NCBI GenBank assembly: GCA_050250915.1
Contig: JBFWNT010000018.1
Coordinates: 1-64,000 of the forward strand
DNA: 64,000 nt
Direction: 5' to 3'
From: Miltoncostaea sp050250915
GTDB taxonomy: Bacteria; Actinomycetota; Thermoleophilia; Miltoncostaeales; Miltoncostaeaceae
Shown here: piece after piece, positions 17,749-27,212 of the stretch
Layout of the letters: every line of letters begins with the position of its first letter
Numbering within the stretch: position 1 is the stretch's first letter
The notes under the pieces: generated by a model
The model's database searches: none
The model's input: the letters and a program-made list of their open reading frames with translations, nothing else
Told to the model about the DNA's origin: nothing
Translations under genes and position numbers: made by a program

Positions 17749-18479
17749 CCGCCCTGGCCGGCCACATCGCGCCGGACGCGCTGGCGTCGAGCCTGGACGC
17801 CCTGACGGGGCGCGGCGATCCCCCGACGTTCGAGGACGGCCTGGCGGCGGTCATCGACGCGGTCCGGATCCTGTTCGCCGTGACGGGGTGCGGGCTGATG
17901 CTGGTGGGCGACGACGGCGAGCTGCGGCACGTCGGCGCCACCGACGACGCCGCGCGGGCGCTCGAGTCGGCCCAGGAGGAGCTGGGCGAGGGCCCGTGCG
18001 TCGACTGCTTCGTGCTCGGCGAGACGGTCGCCACGCCTGACGTGATGTCCGACGCGCGCTGGACGCGCCTGCCGGAGCGGATCCGGGGCCACGCGATCGG
18101 CGGCGTCCTGGGCACCCCGACCCTCCTCGGCGGGCAGCCCGTCGGGTCCCTCAACGTGTACCGGGACGGCCCCTACGACTGGGACGAGAGCGACGCGGCG
18201 GCCGTCGCGAGCTTCAACCTGGTCCTGGAGGGCCTGCTGGGTCGCGCGGTGGCGGCGCGCCGCGACGAGCTCGTCGTGTCCCAGCTCCAGGGCGCCCTCG
18301 ACCGGCGGGTGGTCATCGAACGGGCCGTCGGCGCCCTCATGGAGCGCCACCGCGTCTCGGCGGTCACGGCGTTCACGGCCCTCCGCCGCGCCGCGAGGGA
18401 CCGGCGGGAGGCGGTCGCCCGCGTGGGCGCCGACGTCCTCGAGGGCGCCGACGTCCCCGTGGGGCACTCCCTCCGCTGA
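17745..18479 (+). CDS. GAF-ANTAR domain protein, RNA-binding antiterminator-type regulator
   Basis: The product of about 244 residues has an N-terminal GAF sensor domain (about 30-170, with GCGLMLVGDDGELRHV and GEGPCVDCF). A C-terminal ANTAR domain follows (about 180-235, LQGALDRRVVIERAVGALME ... AFTALRRAARD), the three-helix module that binds paired RNA stem-loops and prevents termination. GAF homology begins upstream of the first GTG (17880). I therefore place the start at CTG 17745, which overlaps the preceding TGA by three bases. No ATG, GTG or TTG was listed in frame before 17880. It may respond to light, redox or a small ligand. Confidence 0.8.
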   Translation: MTALAGHIAPDALASSLDALTGRGDPPTFEDGLAAVIDAVRILFAVTGCGLMLVGDDGELRHVGATDDAARALESAQEELGEGPCVDCFVLGETVATPDVMSDARWTRLPERIRGHAIGGVLGTPTLLGGQPVGSLNVYRDGPYDWDESDAAAVASFNLVLEGLLGRAVAARRDELVVSQLQGALDRRVVIERAVGALMERHRVSAVTAFTALRRAARDRREAVARVGADVLEGADVPVGHSLR

Positions 18480-18496
18480 CGGACGCCGGCCCCCGT

Positions 18497-18830
18497 CAGA
18501 ACCCCTTCTGAAGGGTCCCGGTACCGCAGGCCGCCGATGGGGAGCCCCGTCCCGTCCCAACTGGGACTCCCGGTCAGCGCCAAGTGGGAAACGGACCCTC
18601 ATCGAGGGCGGTGCACCGAGGGGGCCCACGCCGGTCTGTCGCCGCAGGGGCCGCCGCCGTCCCGATTGGGACTCCCTGGTCTCAATTGCACCAGGGCTGC
18701 CCCGGCCTCGACATGACCTCGGACCAGAACCCCTTCAGTGAGGGGTTCCCGGCATGCCAGACCGCCACCGAACCGGACGCCGCGTCCCGAACCGAGTGTG
18801 ACTCGCGGTCAGTCCCAAGTGGGAAATCCG
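18497..18830. repeat. Two imperfect copies of a ~100-base intergenic unit with palindromes
   Basis: The 380-base gap between the GAF-ANTAR gene and the next gene holds no ORF but two related units about 230 bases apart. Each begins with CAGAACCCCTTC (18497 and 18725) and an inverted repeat. Each ends with GACTC-CGGTCAG-CCAAGTGGGAAA (ends near 18591 and 18826). The second copy contains a perfect hairpin, AACCCCT/AGGGGTT at 18728-18747. Between and within them GTCCC-n-TGGGAC palindromes recur (about 18554, 18660 and 18813). Possible roles are operators, attenuators or ANTAR-type RNA targets; none is proven. Confidence 0.6.
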
Positions 18831-18859
18831 GGACGGCGCCGACCGGGCGCCCTGCCCGG

Positions 18860-19222
18860 TCAGATCAGGCGGCGGGGGCGGGCGTCACGGGCGTGCCTGC
18901 GCCGTGAGCGGCGCACCGCGATCAGGCTGAAGACCCCGGCGCCGACCAGGCCGATGGCGGTGCGGGTGGGGCTCACCCACCAGCAGACGCCGAGCACGCC
19001 GATGGTGAGGGCGGCGATCGCCAGGCGGGCCCGCAGGCGCAGCGCCCGCTCGGACCGACCCCTCGTCGGCACGGAGGCCTCGAAACGGGCGATCGCGAGC
19101 TGCTCCTCGAGGCTGCGGGCCCCGTGCGTCGCCGGCGGCGCGGACAGGTCGGCCCACCCCTCCCGGACGGCCACGTCGGCCACCAGCGCCAGCTCGTCGT
19201 CCGTGGGCATGCTGACGGTCAT
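18860..19222 (-). CDS. Small membrane protein with two predicted spans
   Basis: The 120-residue product has a soluble N-terminal half (DDELALVADVAVREGWADL, then EEQLAIARFEASV) and two adjacent hydrophobic segments (about 70-102). A strongly basic tail RRSRRRHARDARPRR ends it, suggesting a hairpin in the membrane with both ends inside. I do not recognise a family. ATG 19222 is preferred; an ATG four codons upstream is possible. It is divergent from the glutamate synthase gene. Confidence 0.65.
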   Translation of the reverse strand: MTVSMPTDDELALVADVAVREGWADLSAPPATHGARSLEEQLAIARFEASVPTRGRSERALRLRARLAIAALTIGVLGVCWWVSPTRTAIGLVGAGVFSLIAVRRSRRRHARDARPRRLI

Positions 19223-19275
19223 GTCCCCGCGCATCGGCCTGCACCCGGCGGACTTGAGGGATCCGTACCGGCGCG

Positions 19276-19304
19276 TTGACCTCCGCCTCCGCCATGGCAA
19301 TACT
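19276..19304 (+). promoter_or_regulatory. Sigma-70-type promoter of the glutamate synthase gene
   Basis: TTGACC (19276-19281) and AATACT (19299-19304) are separated by 17 bases. Transcription would start near 19311, giving a leader of about 68 bases before the ATG at 19379. Confidence 0.5.
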
Positions 19305-19378
19305 GGCCCTTCGCAGCCGGCCCCGGGGTGGGCCGGCGTCAGCGTGTCCAGCCGGACCCCAGACCGAGAGGCCCGCGC

Positions 19379-22300
19379 ATGACCGTACCGCCCCCGTTCG
19401 CCACCCAGCCGCCTGCCGGCCTCCCGGATCTGATCGAACACGACGCCTGCGCGCTCGCGGCCTTCGCGACGCGTGACGGCTCGCCGAGCCGACGCATGGT
19501 CGAGATCGCCCTGACGTCGCTCCAGATGATGGTCCACCGCTCCGGGAGCGTCGATGGCGAGGGTGACGGGAGCGGACTGCTCGTCGACCTCCCCCGGCCC
19601 CAGTGGCGCCGCCGCCTGGAGTCGGAGGGCCTCGACCCGGCCGCGGCCGACGACAAGGCCTTCACGGTCGCCCACATCTTCTTCGACACCTCCGAGGACG
19701 CCGGGGCCCAGGTGCCGCGGATCGAGGAGATCCTGCGCGACCACGGCTTCCAGGTGCTGTGGAGCGGCGAGGGCACGGTCGACCGCTCGGCGCTCGGCCC
19801 CCGGGCGTCCGAGACGCCGCCGATCTTCTGGCAGATCGCCTGCCTGGCCGACGAGCCGGGTCCCGAGGCGTCCATGAACTGCTACCGGGCGATGGTGCAC
19901 ATCGAGCGCGACCTCACCTGTCACGTGGCGTCGTTCTCCGCGAACGACGCCGTCTACAAGGTGCAGGGCCAGCCCGAGGTGATCCCGCGCTTCTACCCGG
20001 AGATGGGCGAGGAGGACTTCGCCTCGGCGCGGATCATCGCCCACAACCGCTACTCCACGAACACGTACCCCACGTTCAGCCGGGTGCAGCCGTTCTCGAT
20101 CCTCGGCCACAACGGCGAGATCAACACCATCGCCCAGCTCCGCGAGCAGAGCGAGCAGCTCGGCCTGCCCATCTCGCGCCTCGGCTCCGACTCCCAGGAC
20201 CTGAACCGCCTGCTCGAGGGCCTCATCTTCGAGAAGGGCCTGTCGCTGCTGGAGGCCGTCGAGTTCGCGCTCCCGCCGATCCTCGGCGAGGTGCACCGCC
20301 TGCCGGCGAAGCTCCAGGACCTCTACGTCCACTACCGCGAGGCGCTCGGCCCGTACGCGCAGGGCCCCGTGGCCCTCGCCTGCCGCGCGAAGGACGAGAT
20401 GGTCTTCGCGGTCGACGCGATGGGCCTGCGCCCCCTGTGGTGGATCGAGACGGGCGACATGTACGTCGTCTCGTCGGAGCCGGGGATCATCCCGGTGTCC
20501 GAGCTCACCCGTGACCCCGCCCCCCTCGCCCCCGGGGAGAAGGTGGCCCTGGTCGGCGACGCCGACGGCGTGCCGCGGGTGCTCGACTACTGGGAGCTCC
20601 AGCGCGAGGTCTACAACCGCGCCAAGGGCCGCGGCGCGCTGCCCAGCGCCGAGACCCGCGCCCGCCTCGCCGGCGGCCTCGAGCCCGTCGCCGTCGAGGA
20701 GGTCCCCGACGACGACCTGGCCGAGCCGGAGCTCGAGCTGGAGACCCTGCTCGCCTCGGCGGGCTGGATCGAGAGCGACCGCCAGCAGCTCCAATTCCAT
20801 GCCGACCGCGGCGCCGAGCCGATCGGCTCGCTCGGCTGGGACGGCCCCCTGGGCCCGTTCACCCCGGTCCCGATGCCGCTCTCCGACTACCTCCAGGAGA
20901 CCGTCGCCGTCGTCACCAACCCGGCGATCGACCGCGAGCGCGAGGTGGAGCACTTCTCCACCCGCGTCGTGCTCGGCCGGCGGCCCCCCATCGAGGGCGT
21001 CGAGCCGGAGCCGCCGCAGCGCTGCGAGCTGCGCATGCCGATCATCCTCGGCGGGATGCGGCCCGGCACCACGCCGCTGTCGCTGCCGGAGATGCGCCGC
21101 GTGGCCGTGGGCCAGGGCGTCGCCTGCATGGAGGACGTGCTCGCCGCGTGGGACTGGCGCGCCGCCACCCTGCCCCTGCACTTCCCCGCCGACACGGGTG
21201 TCGCGGACCACCTGACGCACCTGGCGGAGGCCGCGGTCGCCGCCGTCCAGACCGGCGCCGAGCTGCTCGTGCTGAGCGACATGGCCGCCGGCCCGGACGA
21301 CAAGGTGTGCGACCCGCACCTCGCCGTCGCCGCGGTCGACAAGGCCCTGCGCGAGGCCCGCAAGGACGACGGCTCCTCGTGGCGCCGCGACGCCAGCCTC
21401 GTGCTCCAGGCCGCCGGCATCCGCAACGTCCACGACGTGATGGTGGCCCTCGGCTTCGGCGCCCAGGCGCTGTGCCCCTACGCGATGATGGAGCGGGCGG
21501 TCAACGACTCGCCCGAGCCGTCGAAGGCCGCCACCAACGTGCTCGAGGGCCTCCAGAAGGGCATGGAGAAGGTCCTCTCCACCCTCGGCATCCACGAGCT
21601 GCGCGGCTACGGCCGCCTGGTGTCCGCCATCGGCGTCGCGCCGGAGGTGCTCGACATCCTGGCGATCCCGGGCTTCTGCGCCTCGGAGGGCCGCGGCCTG
21701 GACCTGGCGGCGCTCGACGCGCTGGCCGAGCAGGGCCGCGAGATCCGGGCGGGCGAGGAGAGCCCGTCGAAGGTGAAGCTGCCGCGGATGTACCCGAAGG
21801 TCTGGAAGGCGCTCGCCCGCGTGGCGAACGACGAGTGGACCTACGACGAGTACCGCGAGGCGCTCGACAAGCTCGAGGTGGAGCAGCCCGTGGCCCTCCG
21901 CCACGCCGTGCAGCCGCAGCTGGCGCCGGAGGCCGAGCGGGTCCCCGCCGACCAGGTCAGCTCCCGCGTCGGCGAGCACACGCTGCCGTTCCTGATCAGC
22001 TCCATGAGCTTCGGCTCCCAGGGCGAGACGGCGTTCCGCGCCTACGCCGAGGCCGCCGCGCAGGCCGACATGCTCTGCATGAACGGCGAGGGCGGCGAGA
22101 TCCACGACATGTACGGCAAGTACCCGAAGCACCGGGGCCAGCAGATCGCCTCGGGCCGCTTCGGCGTGTCGTCGCTGCTGATCAACTCGTCCGAGTGGGT
22201 CGAGATCAAGATCGGCCAGGGCGCCAAGCCCGGCGAGGGCGGCCACCTGCCGGGGTCGAAGGTGACCCAGGCGATCGCCGCCGCACGGAACGCGCAGGTG

Positions 22301-24082
22301 GGGTCGGACCTCATCAGCCCGTCCAACAACCACGACCTCTACTCCATCGAGGACCTGGCGCAGCTCATCGACGAGCTCAAGACGTCGAACCCGCACGCCA
22401 AGGTCATCGTGAAGGTCCCGGTGGTGCCCGGCATCGGCACCATCGCCATCGGCATCGCCAAGGCGGGCGCCGACGTCATCACGATGTCGGGCTACGACGG
22501 CGGCACCGGCGCCGCCCGCCAGCACGCCCTGCGGCGCGCCGGCCTGCCCTGCGAGATCGGGACGGTGCTGGCGCACCACGCCCTCACCGAGGCGGGCATC
22601 CGCGACCGGGTGGAGATCTGGGCGGACGGCGGCCTGCGGACCGCGGCGGACGCCGTGAAGCTCATCTGCATGGGCGCGAACCGGCTCGGCTTCGGCACCG
22701 CGTCGATGGTCGCCATCGGGTGCACCATCTGCCGCGGCTGCCAGCTCGACACCTGCCACGTGGGCATCGCCACCCAGCTCGACGAGCACGAGGCCCGCGA
22801 GCGCGGCCTCAAGCGCTTCGTCCCGCGGGTGTTCGACCCGTCGGTGGACACGCTCGTCCGCTACTTCACCCAGATGGGCGCCGCGCTCCGCGAGCTGGCG
22901 GGCGAGATGGGCGTCAGCGAGGTGCAGGAGCTGGTGGGCCAGGCCGACCGCCTCGTGCAGGTCTCCCACCACGACCGCCTGGACCTGACCAGCCTGCTCA
23001 CCCCGGTCGCCGAGCGCGTCATCACCTCGCCGGCCGGCACGCCCCGCTTCTTCCGGCCGTTCCACCCGCCGCCGCCCCACCGGGCGCCGGAGGTGGCCGC
23101 CGAGCGCCTCGCCGCGGGGTCCGCCCTCGCGGTGGAGGAGGAGACGACCACCGCCGCCGACCGCAACCTCGGCACCGACCTGGCCGGCCTCATCGCCCGC
23201 GCGACCACCGGTGTGAACAACGCCTGGGTCAACGGCGAGAGCGTCGCCGCGGCAGCGACCGGCGTGGACGACCCGGCCGGCAACAGCGCCGCGGATGCGG
23301 AGGGCTACGGCATCGCCGGCACCAACGGCCACGCCAACGGGACCGGCAACGGTCACCGCCAGACGCTGGTGGACCTCGCGTTCACCAAGGGCGCGGCGGC
23401 CGGCAGCGGGCTGGCGGCCTTCACGCTGGAGGGCGTCCGCATCCGGGTGTTCGGCGGCGCGCAGGACGGCGTCGGCAAGTGCGCCCTCGGCGGCGAGATC
23501 CAGGTGCTGAAGGCGCAGAACGCCGCCGGCGACTGGGTCGGCGGCCACGTCGGCAAGAGCTTCGCCTACGGCGCCCAGCGCGGCCTGTTCCTCATCCAGG
23601 GGGACGCCGACGCGCGGGCGGGCATCCGCATGTCGGGCGCCGACATGGTGCTCGGCGGCGAGCCGTCCGAGCCGCTCAACGACCGCCTCGGCACGCTGGC
23701 GGCCCGCGCCAACTGCAAGGGCTTCGCGTTCGAGTACATGACCGGCGGCCGCGTCGTGGTGCTCGGCGACCCGGGCCCGTGGCTGTGCTCCGGCATGACC
23801 GGCGGCGTCGTGTACGTCCGCCAGAACCCGGAGTGGAACCTCGACGAGTCGGCCGTCCGCCGTCGCCTCTCGAAGGCGGCGAAGGTCAGCATCCAGCCCG
23901 TCGAGGAGTCCGACGCGGCGACGATCCAGGAGCTCCTCGGCGCCTACCGCGACGCGCTGCGCGCGGGCGGCCAGACCGAGGCGGCCGACGGGCTCGCCCC
24001 GCTCCTGGACGACCCGGCCGGGCACTTCATCACGATCCTGCCGGTCACCCAGCAGGCCGACCCGAACATCTCGACCGAGTAG
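19379..24082 (+). CDS. gltB: Glutamate synthase, large subunit (variant GltB)
   Basis: Glutamate synthase transfers the amide nitrogen of glutamine to 2-oxoglutarate. The 1567-residue product contains the class II amidotransferase domain, with the expected N-terminal cysteine after a propeptide at about Cys24 (HDACALAAFA rather than the usual CGVGF). A central domain follows, then the FMN synthase domain with KPGEGGHLPGSKV and the cluster cysteines in CTICRGCQLDTC, and finally a GXGXG beta-helix (GGEIQVL ... GKSFAYG). A low-complexity Ala/Gly/Asn linker of about 70 residues separates the last two. No gltD reductase lies nearby, so the electron donor may be encoded elsewhere or be ferredoxin. 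A ribosome site GAGAGG precedes the ATG. Confidence 0.92.
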   Translation: MTVPPPFATQPPAGLPDLIEHDACALAAFATRDGSPSRRMVEIALTSLQMMVHRSGSVDGEGDGSGLLVDLPRPQWRRRLESEGLDPAAADDKAFTVAHIFFDTSEDAGAQVPRIEEILRDHGFQVLWSGEGTVDRSALGPRASETPPIFWQIACLADEPGPEASMNCYRAMVHIERDLTCHVASFSANDAVYKVQGQPEVIPRFYPEMGEEDFASARIIAHNRYSTNTYPTFSRVQPFSILGHNGEINTIAQLREQSEQLGLPISRLGSDSQDLNRLLEGLIFEKGLSLLEAVEFALPPILGEVHRLPAKLQDLYVHYREALGPYAQGPVALACRAKDEMVFAVDAMGLRPLWWIETGDMYVVSSEPGIIPVSELTRDPAPLAPGEKVALVGDADGVPRVLDYWELQREVYNRAKGRGALPSAETRARLAGGLEPVAVEEVPDDDLAEPELELETLLASAGWIESDRQQLQFHADRGAEPIGSLGWDGPLGPFTPVPMPLSDYLQETVAVVTNPAIDREREVEHFSTRVVLGRRPPIEGVEPEPPQRCELRMPIILGGMRPGTTPLSLPEMRRVAVGQGVACMEDVLAAWDWRAATLPLHFPADTGVADHLTHLAEAAVAAVQTGAELLVLSDMAAGPDDKVCDPHLAVAAVDKALREARKDDGSSWRRDASLVLQAAGIRNVHDVMVALGFGAQALCPYAMMERAVNDSPEPSKAATNVLEGLQKGMEKVLSTLGIHELRGYGRLVSAIGVAPEVLDILAIPGFCASEGRGLDLAALDALAEQGREIRAGEESPSKVKLPRMYPKVWKALARVANDEWTYDEYREALDKLEVEQPVALRHAVQPQLAPEAERVPADQVSSRVGEHTLPFLISSMSFGSQGETAFRAYAEAAAQADMLCMNGEGGEIHDMYGKYPKHRGQQIASGRFGVSSLLINSSEWVEIKIGQGAKPGEGGHLPGSKVTQAIAAARNAQVGSDLISPSNNHDLYSIEDLAQLIDELKTSNPHAKVIVKVPVVPGIGTIAIGIAKAGADVITMSGYDGGTGAARQHALRRAGLPCEIGTVLAHHALTEAGIRDRVEIWADGGLRTAADAVKLICMGANRLGFGTASMVAIGCTICRGCQLDTCHVGIATQLDEHEARERGLKRFVPRVFDPSVDTLVRYFTQMGAALRELAGEMGVSEVQELVGQADRLVQVSHHDRLDLTSLLTPVAERVITSPAGTPRFFRPFHPPPPHRAPEVAAERLAAGSALAVEEETTTAADRNLGTDLAGLIARATTGVNNAWVNGESVAAAATGVDDPAGNSAADAEGYGIAGTNGHANGTGNGHRQTLVDLAFTKGAAAGSGLAAFTLEGVRIRVFGGAQDGVGKCALGGEIQVLKAQNAAGDWVGGHVGKSFAYGAQRGLFLIQGDADARAGIRMSGADMVLGGEPSEPLNDRLGTLAARANCKGFAFEYMTGGRVVVLGDPGPWLCSGMTGGVVYVRQNPEWNLDESAVRRRLSKAAKVSIQPVEESDAATIQELLGAYRDALRAGGQTEAADGLAPLLDDPAGHFITILPVTQQADPNISTE

Positions 24083-24084
24083 CG

Positions 24085-25365
24085 ATGTCCACCACGCGCC
24101 CGGGCCTCCGCGGCCCGGACGACGTCGTGGCCGTGACCGGTGGCCAGGACCGCGGTGCCCGATTCGGGCTCCGCGGTGGCCAGGCCACCATCGGCCGCGG
24201 CCCCGTGATGGACATCGTGCTGACCGATCCGCACGTGTCGCGGCGCCACGCGGTGCTGCGGCGGGCGGGCGGCGCGATCCTGGTCGACGACCTCGGCTCC
24301 ACGTCGGGCACCGTGGTGAACGGCGTCCGCATCAGCGGGCCGACCACCCTCGCCCCCGGCGACCGGGTGGTCCTGGGCGACACCGAGCTGACCGTGCTGA
24401 CGCCGGGCGAGCAGCCGCCGGAGCCGCCCCCGCCACCACCGCCCGTACCTCCTCCGCCGCCCCCGCCGCCCGCCCCGGCGCCGGCCGCGCCGCCGGAGAC
24501 GCGGATCGCGCGCGCCGAGGTCCTGCTGCCGATCGCGACCGGCGCCCTCGGGCTGTTCGCGCTCGTGGGCACCTGGATGCCGGTGGTCGGCGACGCGCGG
24601 GGCACCGACAGCGTGTGGTCGCTCGGCCGGGCGGGCCTGCGGGTGCAGGCCATCGGGGCGGCGCTGATCGTGATGGCCGGGGCGGCGGCGTGGCTGTTCG
24701 CGGCGGCCCGCGGCTCGGGGCCGGTCCCCCGGCTGGTGGCGGCCCTCGCCGCGGCCGTCGGCGGCGGCCTGGTGGCGGGGCTGCCCCTGCTGCTGGCCGT
24801 GGTGCACGTGGAGGACGGGATCACCCGCGAGGCCGGCGTCGTGCTGCTGGCGCTGGCCGGCATGGCCGCCGCGGGCTGCGCGATCGCCGGGGTGCTCCGC
24901 GAGGCGCGCGGGCGCACCGACCCCCCGGGCGAGGCGGGGCTGGCGCTACTGGCCGCCGGCGCCGGCTTCGGGGGCCTGCTGGCGGTGGTGAGCGGACCGC
25001 TCACATGGCTGTCGATCGGCTCGGCCGAGCTCGGCGGCCTGGACAGCGACCTCCGGGCCGGGGGGTGGCTCATCCCCCTGGCGCTCGCGGTGGTGTGCGC
25101 CGGCGGGCTGGCGTTCGCGGTCGCGCGGGCGGGCGAGCCGCGCGCGGCCCTGGCCGTGGCGGCGGGCGCGTGCGCGCTCGCCGCCGCCGCCCTGACCTAC
25201 ACCACCACGACGGCGGTGATCTTCTCGGACTTCCAGATGGAGATCGGGCTGAGCCTGGCCCTGACGGGCGCCGCGATCGCGCTGGTGAGCGCGGTGGTGG
25301 GGACGGTCACCGCGTTGGCGGTCAGACCCCCGCCGCCTCCGCCGCCCGTTCCCACTCGCGCATGA
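24085..25365 (+). CDS. FHA domain protein with a multi-span membrane domain
   Basis: The 426-residue protein starts with an FHA phosphothreonine-binding domain (about 20-105; IGRGPVMDIVLTDPHVSRRH, then LGSTSGTVVNG). A proline-rich linker (about 110-135) and a C-terminal membrane domain of roughly eight hydrophobic segments follow. It ends in another proline run. FHA domains recruit proteins phosphorylated by Ser/Thr kinases of the PknB type, so it may link signalling to the membrane. It starts two bases after the gltB stop and may be cotranscribed. It converges with the ABC-F gene, overlapping it by 44 bases. Confidence 0.85.
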   Translation: MSTTRPGLRGPDDVVAVTGGQDRGARFGLRGGQATIGRGPVMDIVLTDPHVSRRHAVLRRAGGAILVDDLGSTSGTVVNGVRISGPTTLAPGDRVVLGDTELTVLTPGEQPPEPPPPPPPVPPPPPPPPAPAPAAPPETRIARAEVLLPIATGALGLFALVGTWMPVVGDARGTDSVWSLGRAGLRVQAIGAALIVMAGAAAWLFAAARGSGPVPRLVAALAAAVGGGLVAGLPLLLAVVHVEDGITREAGVVLLALAGMAAAGCAIAGVLREARGRTDPPGEAGLALLAAGAGFGGLLAVVSGPLTWLSIGSAELGGLDSDLRAGGWLIPLALAVVCAGGLAFAVARAGEPRAALAVAAGACALAAAALTYTTTTAVIFSDFQMEIGLSLALTGAAIALVSAVVGTVTALAVRPPPPPPPVPTRA

Positions 25366-27205
25366 GCCAGGCGAGCTCCTCCTGCAGGCCGCGGTGCTCC
25401 TCGCCGCGGGCGGCCACGGCGTCGCGGTCGGCCAGCACGACGGGGTCGGCCAGCGCCGCCTCCACCTCGGCGATGCCGGCCTCCACGCGCGCGATCTCGC
25501 CCTCCAGGCGGCGCACCTCGCCCGTGCGCGGCGCCCGCCGGCGCTCCGACCGCGACGGCTTCTCCTTGCGCTCCCGCGGCGGCGCGGGCGCGCGTTTGCG
25601 CGGGGCCGCCGGAGCGGGCGCCTGGGCCTCGGACCGGACGCGCACCAGGTCGGCGTAGCCCCCGGCGCGCATCACCGCGGCGCCGTCCTCCAGCGCCAGG
25701 GTGTGGGTGGCGATCGTGTCGATCAGGGCGCGGTCGTGGGAGACCAGGACGACGGTGCCGTCGTACGCGTCGAGCGCCTCCTCCAGCGCCTCCCGGCTCT
25801 CGGTGTCCAGGTGGTTCGTCGGCTCGTCCAGCACCAGCAGGTTGCCGCCCTTCGCGATCAGCGACACCAGCGACAGCCGCCGTCGCTCACCGCCCGACAG
25901 GCGCTCCACCCGCGCGTCCGCCGCCTCCCCGGAGAACAGGAAGCCCCCGAGCAGCGTGCGGGCCTGCGTCTGGGTCAGGTCGCTCCCCACCAGCACCGTC
26001 TCCACGACGGTCCGGGAGTCGTCCAGGTCCTCGCCGTGCTGGGAGAAGTACGCCGGGCTCACCCGGTGGCCCACCGTCACCCGTCCTCGGGCGGGCGGGC
26101 GCTCCCCGATGAGGGTCTCCAGCAGCGTCGTCTTGCCGGCGCCGTTCGGGGCCACCACCGCCAGGCGCTGCCCGCGCTCCAGCGTGAAGCCGGCGTCGCT
26201 GATGAGCCGCCGGCCGGGGACCTCCACGTCCAGGCCGTCCACCTCGACGACCACCCGGCCGCTGCGCTCCGCCTTGGGGAAGCCGAACGCCATGTGCGAC
26301 TGGCGCCGGGGCGCGTCGACCCGGACGATCCGGTCGAGCTGCTTCTGGCGCGACGCGGCCTGGCGGGCCTTCGTGCCGGCGCGCCAGCGCGTGACGAAGC
26401 GCTCCAGGCGGGCGATCTCCTTCGCCTGCAGCTCGGCCTCGGCGCCCTGGCGGTCGATCGCGAGGGCCCGCTCGCGGCGGTACGCCGAGTAGCCCATCGG
26501 CCAGTGCTTCGACCGGCCGCGGTCGAGCTCCAGGACGCCCGTCGCCACCGACTCCAGGAACCAGCGGTCGTGCGACACCAGCACCACGGCGGCGTTGAGC
26601 TCCAGGATCGCGCGCTCCAGCCACTCCACGGCGTCGATGTCGAGGTGGTTGGTGGGCTCGTCCAGCAGCAGCACGTCCGGCCGCGACACCAGCGACCGGG
26701 CCAGCGACGCGCGCGTGAGCTCGCCGCCGGAGAAGCCGCGCAGGGGCCGCGGGAGCTGGTCCTCGCCGATGCCGAGGCCGCGCAGCACCCGCTCCATCCA
26801 CGCCCGCCACGCGTAGCCGCCGGCGCGCTCCAGCCGGGCCTGGGCCTCCTCGTAGGCGGCCATGACCTCGTCCCCGTGATCGCCACCGGCCATGCGCGCC
26901 TCCAGCGCCGCCAGGTCGGCCTCGGCGGCGCGGGCCGCGGCCATCCCCTCCCCCACGTACTGCTCGAGCGTCAGGTCCGAGCCGAGGGGCGGCCGCTGGT
27001 CGTGCAGCGCCACCGTCGCACCGCGCGGCATGCTGACCCGGCCGCCGTCGGGCTCCAGCTGTCCCGCGAGGATCCTGAGCAGCGTCGTCTTGCCCTCGCC
27101 GTTGCGCCCGACCACCGCGAGGCGGTCGCCGGGGTCCACGCGGAAGCTGACGTCGGACACCACGTCACGTGCCCCGAAGGCCTTGCGGATCTGAATCGCT
27201 TGCAC
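25322..27205 (-). CDS. ABC-F family ATPase, Uup-like
   Basis: The 627-residue protein has two ABC domains with Walker A sites VGRNGEGKTT and APNGAGKTT. The signatures are FSGGELTRA and LSGGERRRL, and the Walker B sites are LLLDEPTNHLD (both halves). A basic linker (FVTRWRAGTKARQAASRQKQ) sits between them. After the second ATPase comes an Ala/Pro/Arg-rich spacer and a C-terminal coiled coil (about 560-627), the layout of Uup, which acts on DNA or ribosomes. The GTG start follows a reverse TACCCT box by eight bases, in a promoter shared with the divergent RNase D gene. Confidence 0.92.
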   Translation of the reverse strand: MQAIQIRKAFGARDVVSDVSFRVDPGDRLAVVGRNGEGKTTLLRILAGQLEPDGGRVSMPRGATVALHDQRPPLGSDLTLEQYVGEGMAAARAAEADLAALEARMAGGDHGDEVMAAYEEAQARLERAGGYAWRAWMERVLRGLGIGEDQLPRPLRGFSGGELTRASLARSLVSRPDVLLLDEPTNHLDIDAVEWLERAILELNAAVVLVSHDRWFLESVATGVLELDRGRSKHWPMGYSAYRRERALAIDRQGAEAELQAKEIARLERFVTRWRAGTKARQAASRQKQLDRIVRVDAPRRQSHMAFGFPKAERSGRVVVEVDGLDVEVPGRRLISDAGFTLERGQRLAVVAPNGAGKTTLLETLIGERPPARGRVTVGHRVSPAYFSQHGEDLDDSRTVVETVLVGSDLTQTQARTLLGGFLFSGEAADARVERLSGGERRRLSLVSLIAKGGNLLVLDEPTNHLDTESREALEEALDAYDGTVVLVSHDRALIDTIATHTLALEDGAAVMRAGGYADLVRVRSEAQAPAPAAPRKRAPAPPRERKEKPSRSERRRAPRTGEVRRLEGEIARVEAGIAEVEAALADPVVLADRDAVAARGEEHRGLQEELAWLMREWERAAEAAGV

Positions 27206-27212
27206 GGCCGAC

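Noticed and set aside
18497..18830. CRISPR array, because of repeated short units
   Set aside because: Only two diverged copies more than 200 bases apart, no regular spacers and no cas genes.
18860..24025. Reverse frame of 1721 codons across the glutamate synthase gene
   Set aside because: It is an antisense shadow caused by high third-position G+C; only its last 121 codons (18860-19222) look like a real gene.
21148..24084. Long forward frame running inside gltB and into the FHA gene
   Set aside because: The part before 24085 is low-complexity Arg/Gly/Ala translation out of frame with gltB; the true FHA gene starts at ATG 24085.
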